Positions 24,601-35,831 of a DNA stretch of 35,831 nt are shown here, in pieces. Made by a program: the position numbers and the translations under genes. Numbering within the stretch: position 1 is the stretch's first letter; every line of letters starts with the position of its first letter. The notes under the pieces were generated by a model. That model was given only the letters and a program-made list of their open reading frames with translations. It ran no database searches and was not told the DNA's origin. The stretch comes from Saccoglossus kowalevskii (taxonomy: Eukaryota > Hemichordata > Enteropneusta > Harrimaniidae). The stretch lies in the NCBI RefSeq assembly GCF_000003605.2, contig NW_003110157.1:1-35831 (forward strand), written 5' to 3'.

Positions 24601-27600
24601 ACGTTCATATTCCATTTAGTGACGTGTACGTTCATATTCTATTTAGTGACGTGTACGTTCATACTCTATTTCGGGAGGTGTACGTTCATATTCTATTTAG
24701 TGATGTGTACATTCATATTCTATTTAGTGTGGTGTACGTTCATATTCCATTTAGTGAGGTGTACGTTCATATTCCATTTAGTGAGGTGTACGTTCATATT
24801 CTATTTAGTGACGTGTACGTTCATACTCTATTTAGTGACGTGTACGTTCATACTCTATTTAGTGACGTGTACGTTCATACTCTATTTATTGACGTGTACG
24901 TTCATACTCTATTAAGTGACGTGTACGTTCATACTCTATTTCGGGAGGTGTACGTTCATATTCTATTTAGTGACGTGTACGTTCATACTCTATTTAGTGA
25001 GGTGAACGTTCATACTCTATTTCGGGAGGTGTACGTTCATATTCTATTTAGTGATGTGTACATTCATATTCTATTTAGTGTGGTGTACGTTCATATTCCA
25101 TTTAGTGACGTGTACGTTCATATTCTATTTAGTGACGTGTACGTTCATACTCTATTTAGTGACGTGTACGTTCATACTCTATTTAGTGACGTGTACGTTC
25201 ATACTCTATTAAGTGACGTGTACGTTCATACTCTATTTCGGGAGGTGTACGTTCATATTCTATTTAGTGAGGTGTACGTTCATATTCTATTTAGTGACGT
25301 GTACGTTCATACTCTATTTAATGAGGTGAACGTTCATATTCTATTTAGTGACGTGTACGTTAATACTCTATTTAGTGACGTGTACGTTCATACTCTAGTG
25401 AGTGACGTGTACGTTCATACTCTAGTTAGTGACGTGTACGTTCATATTCAATTTAGTGAAGTGAACGTTCATACTCTAGTTAGTGACGTGAACGTTCATA
25501 CTCTATTTAGTGAAGTGAACGTTCATACTCTTTAGTGACGTGTACGTTCATACTCTATTTAGTGACGTGTACGTTCACACTCTTATTTAGTGAGGTGTAC
25601 GTTCATATTCTATTTAGTGAGGTGTACGTTCATATTCTATTTAGTGACGTGTACGTTCATATTCTATTTAGTGACGTGTACGTTTATACTCTATTTAGTG
25701 ACGTGTACGTCCATACTCTATTTAGTGACGTGTACGTTCATACTCTATTTAGTGACGTGTACGTTCATACTCTATTAAGTGACGTGTACGTTCATACTCT
25801 ATTTAGTGACGTGTACATTCATACTCTATTTAGTGACGTGTACGTTCATACTCTATTAAGTGACGTGTACGTTCATACTCTATTTCGGGAGGTGTACGTT
25901 CATATTCTATTTAGTGACGTGTACGTTCATACTCTATTTAGTGAGGTGAACGTTCATATTCTATTTAGTGAGGTGTACGTTCATATTCTATTTAGTGACG
26001 TGTACGTTCATATTCTATTTAGTGACGTGTACGTTTATACTCTATTTAGTGACGTGTACGTCCATACTCTATTTCGTGACGTGTACGTCCATACTCTATT
26101 TAGTGACGTGTACGTTCATACTCTATTTAGTGACGTGTACGTTCATACTCTATTAAGTGACGTGTACGTTCATACTCTATTTCGGGAGGTGTACGTTCAT
26201 ATTCTATTTAGTGAGGTGTACGTTCATATTCTATTTAGTGACGTGTACGTTCATACTCTATTTAATGAGGTGAACGTTCATATTCTATTTAGTGACGTGT
26301 ACGTTAATACTCTATTTAGTGACGTGTACGTTCATACTCTAGTGAGTGACGTGTACGTTCATACTCTAGTTAGTGACGTGTACGTTCATATTCAATTTAG
26401 TGAAGTGAACGTTCATACTCTAGTTAGTGACGTGAACGTTCATACTCTATTTAGTGAAGTGAACGTTCATACTCTTTAGTGACGTGTACGTTCATACTCT
26501 ATTTAGTGACGTGTACGTTCACACTCTTATTTAGTGAGGTGTACTTTCATATTCTATTTAGTGAGGTGTACGTTCATACTCTATTTAGTGACGTGTACGT
26601 TCATACTCTTAGTGAGGTGAACGCTCATATTCTATTTAGTAACGTGTACGTTCTTACTCTATTTAGTGACGTGTACGTTCATACTCTATTTAGTGACGTG
26701 TACGTTCATACTCTAGTGACGTGTACGTTCATACTCTATTTAGTGACGTGTACGTTCATACTCTAGTGACGTGTACGTTCCTACTCTATTTCGGGAGGTG
26801 TACGTTCATATTCTATTTAGTGACGTGTACGTTCATATTCTATTTTGGGAGGTGTACGTTCATATTCTATTTAGTGATGTGTACGTTCATATTCTATTCT
26901 ACTTAGTGAGGTGTATGTTCATATTCTATTTAGTGACGTGTACGTTCATACTCTATTTAGTGACGTGTACGTTCATACTCTAAATAGTGAGGTGAACTTT
27001 CATATTCTATTTCGGGAGGTGTACGTTCATATTCTATTTAGTGATGTGTACGTTCATATTCTATTTAGTGACGTGTACGTTCATACTCTATTTAGTGACG
27101 TGTACGTTCATACTCTATTTAGTGACGTGTACGTTCATACTCTATTTAGTGACGTGTACGTTCATACTCTATTAAGTGACGTGTACGTTCATACTCTATT
27201 TCGGGAGGTGTACGTTCATATTCTATTTAGTGACGTGTACGTTCATATTCTATTTAGTGAGGTGTACGTTCATATTCTATTTAGTGACGTGTACGTTCAT
27301 ACTCTATTTAATGAGGTGAACGTTCATACTCTAATTAGTGAGGTGAACTTTCATATTCTATTTCGGGAGGTGTACGTTCATATTCTATTTAGTGATGTGT
27401 ACGTTCATATTCTATTTAGTGACGTGTACGTTCATACTCTATTTAGTGACGTGTACGTTCATACTCTATTTAGTGACGTGTACGTTCATACTCTATTTAG
27501 TGACGTGTACGTTCATACTCTATTAAGTGACGTGTACGTTCATACTCTATTTAGTGAGGTGAACGTTCATATTCTATTTAGTGAAGTGAACGTTCATATT

Positions 27601-30600
27601 CTATTTAGTGACGTGTACATTCATATTCTATTTAGTGACGTGTACATTCATACTCTATTTGGTGACGTGTACGTTCATACTCTAGTTAGTGACGTGTACG
27701 TTCATACTCTAGTTAGTGAAGTGAACGTTCATACTCTTTAGTGACGTGTACGTTCATACTCTATTTAGTGAGATGAACGCTCATATTCTATTTAGTGAGG
27801 TGTACGTTCATATTCTATTTAGTGACGTGTACGTTCATACTCTATTTAGTGACGTGTACGTTCACACTCTTATTTAGTGAGGTGTACGTTCATATTCTAT
27901 TTAGTGACGTGTACGTTCATACTCTATTTCGTGACGTGTACGTCCATACTCTATTTAGTGACGTGTACGTTCATACTCTATTTAGTGACGTGTACGTTCA
28001 TACTCTATTTCGGGAGGTGTACGTTCATATTCTATTTAGTGACGTGTACGTTCATATTCTATTTAGTGATGTGTACGTTCATATTCTATTTAGTGAGGTG
28101 TACGTTCATATTCTATTTAGTGACGTGTACGTTCATACTCTATTTAGTGAGGTGAACGTTCATATTCTATTTAGTGACGTGTACGTTCATACTCTATTAG
28201 TGAGGTGAACGCTCATATTCTATTTAGTAACGTGTACGTTCATACTCTATTTAGTGACGTGTACGTTCATACTCTATTTAGTGACGTGTACGTTCATACT
28301 CTTAGTGAGGTGAACGCTCATATTCTATTTAGCAACGTGTACGTTCATACTCTATTTAGTGACGTGTACGTTCATACTCTATTTAGTGACGTGTACGTTC
28401 ATACTCTAGTGACGTGTACGTTCATACTCTATTTAGTGACGTGTACGTTCATACTCTAGTGACGTGTACGTTCATACTCTATTTCGGGAGGTGTACGTTC
28501 ATATTCTATTTAGTGACGTGTACGTTCATATTCTATTTTGGGAGGTGTACGTTCATATTCCATTTAGTGACGTGTACGTTCATATTCTATTTAGTGACGT
28601 GTACGTTCATACTCTATTTAGTGACGTGTACGTTCATACTCTATTTAGTGACGTGTACGTTCATACTCTATTAAGTGACGTGTACGTTCATACTCTAGTT
28701 AGTGACGTGTACGTTCATATTCTATTTAGTGACGTGTACGTTCATACTCTATTTAGTGACGTGTACGTTCATACTCTATTTAGTGACGTGTACGTTCATA
28801 CTCTATTTAGTGACGTGTACGTTCATACTCTATTAAGTGACGTGTACGTTCATACTCTAGTTAGTGAAGTGAACGTTCATACTCTTTAGTGACGTGTACG
28901 TTCATACTCTATTTAGTGAGATGAACGCTCATATTCTATTTAGTGAGGTGTACGTTCATATTCTATTTAGTAACGTGTACGTTCATATTCTATATACTCT
29001 ATTTAGTGACGTGTACGTTCATACTCTTATTTAGTGACGTGTACGTTCATACTCTATTTAGTGACGTGTACGTTCATACTCTATTTAGTGACGTGTACGT
29101 TCATACTCTATTTAGTGACGTGTACGTTCATACTCTATTTCGGGAGGTGTACGTTCATATTCTATTTAGTGACGTGTACGTTCATATTCTATTTAGTGAC
29201 GTGTACGTTCATACTCTATTTAGTGACGTGTACGTTCATACTCTATTTAGTGAGGTGAACTTTCATATTCTATTTAGTGACGTGTACGTTCATACTCTAT
29301 TTAGTGACGTGTACGTTCATACTCTAGTTAGTGACGTGTACGTTCATACTCTAGTTAGTGACGTGTACGTTCATACTCTAGTTAGTTACGTGTACGTTCA
29401 TACTCTAGTTAGTGATGTGTACGTTCATACTCTATTTAGTGAAGTGAACGTTCATATTCTATTTAGTGACGTGTACATTCATATTATATTTAGTGACGTG
29501 TACATTCATACTCTATTTAGTGACGTGTACGTTCATACTCTAGTTAGTGACGTGTACGTTCATACTCTAGTTAGTGAAGTGAACGTTCATACTCTTTAGT
29601 GACGTGTACGTTCATACTCTATTTAGTGAGGTGAACGTTCATACTCTATTTAGTGACGTGTACGTTCATACTCTATTTAGTGACGTGTACGTTCATACTC
29701 TTAGTGAGGTGAACGCTCATATTCTATTTAGTAACGTGTACGTTCATACTCTATTTAGTGACGTGTACGTTCATACTCTAATTAGTGAGGTGAACTTTCA
29801 TATTCTATTTAGTGACGTGTACGTCCATACTCTATTAGTGAGGTGAACGCTCATATTCTATTTAGTAACGTGTACGTTCATACTCTATTTAGTGACGTGT
29901 ACGTTCATACTCTATTTAGTGACGTGTACGTTCATACTCTTAGTGAGGTGAACGCTCATATTCTATTTAGTAACGTGTACGTTCATACTCTATTTAGTGA
30001 CGTGTACGTTCATACTCTATTTAGTGACGTGTACGTTCATACTCTATTTAGTGACGTGTACGTTCATACTCTATTTAGTGACGTGTACGTTCATACTCTA
30101 TTTCGGGAGGTGTACGTTCATATTCTATTTAGTGACGTGTACGTTCATACTCTATTTAGTGACGTGTACGTTCATACTCTATTTAGTGACGTGTACGTTC
30201 ATACTCTATTTAGTGACGTGTACGTTCATACTCTATTAAGTGACGTGTACGTTCATACTCTATTTCGGGAGGTGTACGTTCATATTCTATTTAGTGACGT
30301 GTACGTTCATATTCTATTTAGTGAGGTGTACGTTCATATTCTATTTAGTGACGTGTACGTTCATACTCTATTTAATGAGGTGAACGTTCATACTCTAATT
30401 AGTGAGGTGAACTTTCATATTCTATTTCGGGAGGTGTACGTTCATATTCTATTTAGTGATGTGTACGTTCATATTCTATTTAGTGAGGTGTACGTTCATA
30501 TTCTATTTAGTGACGTGTACGTTCATACTCTATTTAGTGACGTGTACGTTCACACTCTTATTTAGTGAGGTGTACGTTCATATTCTATTTAGTGAGGTGT

Positions 30601-33502
30601 ACGTTCATATTCTATTTAGTGACGTGTACGTTCATATTCTATTTAGTGACGTGTACGTTTATACTCTATTTAGTGACGTGTACGTCCATACTCTATTTCG
30701 TGACGTGTACGTCCATACTCTATTTAGTGACGTGTACGTTCATACTCTATTTAGTGACGTGTACGTTCATACTCTATTAAGTGACGTGTACGTTCATACT
30801 CTATTTAGTGACGTGTACATTCATACTCTATTTAGTGACGTGTACGTTCATACTCTATTAAGTGACGTGTACGTTCATACTCTATTTAGTGAGGTGTACG
30901 TTCATATTCTATTTAGTGACGTGTACGTTCATACTCTATTTAGTGAGGTGAACGTTCATATTCTATTTAGTGAGGTGTACGTTCATATTCCATTTAGTGA
31001 GGTGTACGTTCATATTCTATTTAGTGACGTGTACGTTCATACTCTATTTAGTGACGTGTACGTTCATACTCTAATTAGTGAGGTGAACTTTCATATTCTA
31101 TTTCGGGAGGTGTACGTTCATATTCTATTTAGTGATGTGTACGTTCATATTCTATTTAGTGACGTGTACGTTCATACTCTATTTAGTGACGTGTACGTTC
31201 ATACTCTATTTAGTGACGTGTACGTTCATACTCTATTTAGTGACGTGTACGTTCATACTCTATTAAGTGACGTGTACGTTCATACTCTATTTCGGGAGGT
31301 GTACGTTCATATTCTATTTAGTGACGTGTACGTTCATATTCTATTTAGTGAGGTGTACGTTCATATTCTATTTAGTGACGTGTACGTTCATACTCTATTT
31401 AATGAGGTGAACGTTCATACTCTATTTCGGGAGGTGTACGTTCATATTCTATTTAGTGATGTGTACATTCATATTCTATTTAGTGTGGTGTACGTTCATA
31501 TTCCATTTAGTGACGTGTACGTTCATATTCTATTTAGTGACGTGTACGTTCATACTCTATTTAGTGACGTGTACGTTCATACTCTATTTAGTGACGTGTA
31601 CGTTCATACTCTATTTGTGACGTGTACGTTCATACTCTATTTAGTGACGTGTACGTTCATATTCTATTTAGTGATGTGTACGTTCATATTCTATTTAGTG
31701 ACGTGAACGTTAATACTCTATTTAGTGACGTGTACGTTCATATTCTATTTAGTGACGTGTACATTCATACTCAATTTAGTGAAGTGAACGTTCATACTCT
31801 AGTTAGTGACGTGAACGTTCATACTCTATTTAGTGAAGTGAACGTTCATACTCTTTAGTGACGTGTACGTTCATACTCTATTTAGTGACGCGTACTTTCA
31901 TACTCTATTTAGTGAGACGAACGCTCATATTCTATTTAGTGAGGTGTACGTTCATATTCTATTTAGTGACGTGTACGTTCATACTCTATTTAGTGACGTG
32001 TACGTTCACACTCTTATTTAGTGAGGTGTACGTTCATATTCTATTTAGTGAGGTGTACGTTCATATTCTATTTAGTGACGTGTACGTTAATATTCTATTT
32101 AGTGACGTGTACGTTCATACTCTATTTAGTGACGTGTACGTTCATACTCTATTAAGTGACGTGTACGTTCATACTCTATTTCGGGAGGTGTACGTTCATA
32201 TTCTATTTAGTGATGTGTACGTTCATATTCTATTTAGTGAGGTGTACGTTCATATTCCATTTAGTGACGTGTACGTTCATATTCTATTTAGTGACGTGTA
32301 CGTTCATACTCTATTTAGTGACGTGTACGTTCATACTCTATTTAGTGACGTGTACGTTCATACTCTATTTAGTGACGTGTACGTTCATACTCTATTAAGT
32401 GACGTGTACGTTCATACTCTATTTCGGGAGGTGTACGTTCATATTCTATTTAGTGACGTGTACGTTCATACTCTATTTAGTGAGGTGAACGTTCATACTC
32501 TATTTCGGGAGGTGTACGTTCATATTCTATTTAGTGATGTGTACGTTCATATTCTATTTAGTGAGGTGTACGTTCATATTCCATTTAGTGACGTGTACAT
32601 TCATATTCTATTTAGTGACGTGTACGTTCATACTCTATTTAGTGACGTGTACGTTCATACTCTATTTAGTGACGTGTACGTTCATACTCTATTTAGTGAC
32701 GTGTACGTTCGTACTCTATTAAGTGACGTGTACGTTCATACTCTATTTCGGGAGGTGTACGTTCATATTCTATTTAGTGACGTGTACGTTCATACTCTAT
32801 TTAGTGAGGTGAACGTTCATACTCTATTTCGGGAGGTGTACGTTCATATTCTATTTAGTGATGTGTACGTTCATATTCTATTTAGTGAGGTGTACGTTCA
32901 TATTCCATTTAGTGACGTGTACGTTCATATTCTATTTAGTGACGTGTACGTTCATACTCTATTTAGTGACGTGTACGTTCACACTCTTATTTAGTGAGGT
33001 GTACGTTCATATTCTATTTAGTGAGGTGTACGTTCATATTCTATTTAGTGACGTGTACGTTCATATTCTATTTAGTGACGTGTACGTTCATACTCTATTT
33101 AGTGACGTGTACGTCCATACTCTATTTCGTGACGTGTACGTCCATACTCTATTTAGTGACGTGTACGTTCATACTCTATTTAGTGACGTGTACGTTCATA
33201 CTCTATTAAGTGACGTGTACGTTCATACTCTATTTCGGGAGGTGTACGTTCATATTCTATTTAGTGATGTGTACGTTCATATTCTATTTAGTGAGGTGTA
33301 CGTTCATATTCCATTTAGTGACGTGTACGTTCATATTCTATTTAGTGACGTGTACGTTCATACTCTAGTTAGTGACGTGTACGTTCATACTCTATTTAGT
33401 GAAGTGAACGTTCATATTCTATTTAGTGACGTGTACATTCATATTCTATTTAGTGACGTGTACATTCATACTCAATTTAGTGAAGTGAACGTTCATACTC
33501 TA
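23698..33502. repeat. 27-bp tandem satellite, segment 2 (about 363 units)
   Basis: The same 27-bp unit and variant set resume directly after cassette 1 and run to cassette 2. The longest forward open frame of the window lies here (23835-25535, 566 codons), and all of it is the nine-residue repeat. Odd units are a 36-bp hybrid at 28981-29016 and a 26-bp CTCTATTTGTGACG unit at about 31611. Nothing else was found inside. Confidence 0.97.
28981..29016. repeat. 36-bp hybrid satellite unit
   Basis: The unit reads GTTCATATTCTAT then ATACTCTATTTAGTGACG, so the start of one unit (ATTC type) is joined to the middle of another (ACTC type), giving 27 + 9 bases. The join falls at short shared AT-rich sequence. 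It looks like the product of misaligned exchange or replication slippage. Confidence 0.7.
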
Positions 33503-33631
33503 AATAACCACCCACACAGGTCAGCTTGGAGGGACTCAATAACCACCCACTCAGGTCAGCTTGGAGGGACTCAATAACCACCCACACAGGTCAGCTTGGA
33601 GGGACTCAATAACCACCCACTCAGGTCAGCT
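33503..33631. repeat. Cassette 2: identical copy of the 35-bp minisatellite cassette
   Basis: It matches cassette 1 over all 129 bases as read here, with the same alternation of CACAC and CACTC units, the same truncation at TCAGCT and the same ATA before the satellite resumes. It lies 9,937 bp from cassette 1 in the same block context, so it was probably copied as part of that block. Confidence 0.92.
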
Positions 33632-33634
33632 ATA

Positions 33635-35823
33635 GTTAGTGACGTGAACGTTCATACTCTATTTAGTGAAGTGAACGTTCATACTCTTTAGTGACGTGTA
33701 CGTTCATACTCTATTTAGTGACGCGTACTTTCATACTCTATTTAGTGAGATGAACGCTCATATTCTATTTAGTGAGGTGTACGTTCATATTCTATTTAGT
33801 GACGTGTACGTTCATACTCTATTTAGTGACGTGTACGTTCGCACTCTTATTTAGTGAGGTGTACGTTCATATTCTATTTAGTGAGGTGTACGTTCATATT
33901 CTATTTAGTGACGTGTACGTTCATATTCTATTTAGTGACGTGTACGTTTATACTCTATTTAGTGACGTGTACGTCCATACTCTATTTCGTGACGTGTACG
34001 TCCATACTCTATTTAGTGACGTGTACGTTCATACTCTATTTAGTGACGTGTACGTTCATACTCTATTAAGTGACGTGTACGTTCATACTCTATTTAGTGA
34101 CGTGTACGTTCATACTCTATTTAGTGACGTGTACGTTCATACTCTATTAAGTGACGTGTACGTTCATACTCTATTTCGGGAGGTGTACGTTCATATTCTA
34201 TTTAGTGACGTTTACGTTCATACTCTATTTAGTGAGGTGAACGTTCATATTCTATTTAGTGAGGTGTACGTTCATATTCCATTTAGTGACGTGTACATTC
34301 ATATTCTATTTAGTGACGTGTACGTTCATACTCTATTTAGTGACGTGTACGTTCATACTCTATTTAGTGACGTGTACGTTCATACTCTATTTAGTGACGT
34401 GTACGTTCGTACTCTATTAAGTGACGTGTACGTTCATACTCTATTTCGGGAGGTGTACGTTCATATTCTATTTAGTGACGTGTACGTTCATACTCTATTT
34501 AGTGAGGTGAACGTTCATACTCTATTTCGGGAGGTGTACGTTCATATTCTATTTAGTGATGTGTACGTTCATATTCTATTTAGTGAGGTGTACGTTCATA
34601 TTCCATTTAGTGACGTGTACGTTCATATTCTATTTAGTGACGTGTACGTTCATACTCTATTTAGTGACGTGTACGTTCACACTCTTATTTAGTGAGGTGT
34701 ACGTTCATATTCTATTTAGTGAGGTGTACGTTCATATTCTATTTAGTGACGTGTACGTTCATATTCTATTTAGTGACGTGTACGTTCATACTCTATTTAG
34801 TGACGTGTACGTCCATACTCTATTTCGTGACGTGTACGTCCATACTCTATTTAGTGACGTGTACGTTCATACTCTATTTAGTGACGTGTACGTTCATACT
34901 CTATTAAGTGACGTGTACGTTCATACTCTATTTCGGGAGGTGTACGTTCATATTCTATTTAGTGATGTGTACGTTCATATTCTATTTAGTGAGGTGTACG
35001 TTCATATTCCATTTAGTGACGTGTACGTTCATATTCTATTTAGTGACGTGTACGTTCATACTCTATTTAGTGACGTGTACGTTCATACTCTATTTAGTGA
35101 CGTGTACGTTCATACTCTATTAAGTGACGTGTACGTTCATACTCTATTTCGGGAGGTGTACGTTCATATTCTATTTAGTGAGGTGTACGTTCATATTCTA
35201 TTTAGTGACGTGTACGTTCATACTCTATTTAATGAGGTGAACGTTCATATTCTATTTAGTGACGTGTACGTTAATACTCTATTTAGTGACGTGTACGTTC
35301 ATACTCTAGTTAGTGACGTGTACGTTCATACTCTAGTTAGTGACGTGTACGTTCATACTCTAGTTAGTTACGTGTACGTTCATACTCTAGTTAGTGACGT
35401 GTACGTTCATACTCTATTTAGTGAAGTGAACGTTCATATTCTATTTAGTGACGTGTACATTCATATTCTATTTAGTGACGTGTACATTCATACTCTATTT
35501 AGTGACGTGTACGTTCATACTCTATTTATTGACGTGTACGTTCATACTTTATTAAGTGACGTGTACGTTCATACTCTATTTCGGGAGGTGTACGTTCATA
35601 TTCTATTTAGTGACGTGTACGTTCATACTCTATTTAGTGAGGTGAACGTTCATACTCTAATTCGGGAGGTGTACGTTCATATTCTATTTAGTGATGTGTA
35701 CGTTCATATTCTATTTAGTGAGGTGTACGTTCATATTCCATTTAGTGACGTGTACGTTCATATTCTATTTAGTGACGTGTACGTTCATACTCTATTTAGT
35801 GACGTGTACGTTCATACTCTATT
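33635..35823. repeat. 27-bp tandem satellite, segment 3 (about 81 units)
   Basis: The satellite continues after cassette 2 with blocks B and A and ends with the block shared with 1508-2061. The last intact stretch ends CATACTCTATT at 35823. No other sequence type is seen. Confidence 0.96.
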
Positions 35824-35831
35824 GATGAACT
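35824..35831. other. Non-consensus terminal bases, possible right edge of the array
   Basis: The final bases GATGAACT replace the expected TAGTGACG. The duplicate at 2062 continues as normal satellite, so this copy leaves the repeat exactly here. It may be flanking DNA, an internal rearrangement (it resembles the GAGATGAACGC variant after a 6-base loss) or an end-of-sequence error. Eight bases cannot decide. Confidence 0.4.

Noticed and set aside
23835-25535. A 566-codon forward open frame (and 522-, 495-, 467- and 429-codon frames elsewhere) as a repetitive structural protein gene
   Set aside because: All residues are the nine-residue satellite translation with no signal peptide, unique domain or intron boundary. 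Common variants change codon positions 1 and 2 freely (Y/N, T/I, D/E, F/V), and units of 23, 25, 26 and 28 bp shift the frame often. A second forward frame is open over the same bases.
721-35823. CRISPR array
   Set aside because: Units are contiguous 27-mers with no unique spacers, and the neighbouring element is an animal retrotransposon.
721-35823. Telomeric repeat
   Set aside because: The unit is 27 bp and contains no TTAGGG-like or other telomerase-type short motif in tandem.
721-35823. Satellite derived from the adjacent LTR element
   Set aside because: I found no part of the LTR, leader or gag that resembles the 27-bp unit or the 35-bp cassette.

Overview
The window looks like animal (metazoan) nuclear DNA. 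It holds one end of a BEL/Pao-type LTR retrotransposon next to a very long tandem satellite. I see no bacterial or viral gene organisation, no rRNA, no recognisable tRNA and no CRISPR array. BEL/Pao elements are known only from animals, which is the main taxonomic clue; I cannot name a species.

Positions 1-720 are the 5' end of a BEL/Pao element on the minus strand. In element order they are a 243-bp LTR (720 to 478, TGT...ACA ends, AATAAA inside), a 2-bp spacer, a tRNA primer-binding site (475 to 460), a short leader, and the N-terminal 139 codons of Gag (419 to 3), cut by the window edge. The element reads leftward, away from the satellite, so the rest of its body and its second LTR lie outside the window.

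Positions 721 to about 35823 are a tandem array of a 27-bp unit, roughly 1,290 copies by length. It starts on the base after the LTR. Units differ by a limited set of recurring substitutions and by small length variants (mostly 23, 24, 25, 26, 28 and 32 bp). These variants travel together in multi-unit blocks that recur across the window in different orders, so the array is a mosaic of segmental duplications rather than one regular higher-order repeat. Because 27 is a multiple of 3, two of the three forward frames of the unit have no stop, which gives apparent ORFs of up to 566 codons. Frame shifts, the substitution pattern and the lack of any non-repeat domain argue that these are not genes.

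Two identical 129-bp cassettes (23566-23694 and 33503-33631) interrupt the array. Each is a small minisatellite of a 35-bp unit, in the same block context and 9,937 bp apart, while nine other copies of that context lack it. The last eight bases of the window (35824-35831) leave the repeat consensus and may be the array's right edge.

The real gene content is one partial retrotransposon gag. The rest is non-coding satellite whose interest lies in its size, its mosaic duplication history, the embedded cassettes, its CpG-containing palindrome-like core and its use as an insertion target.
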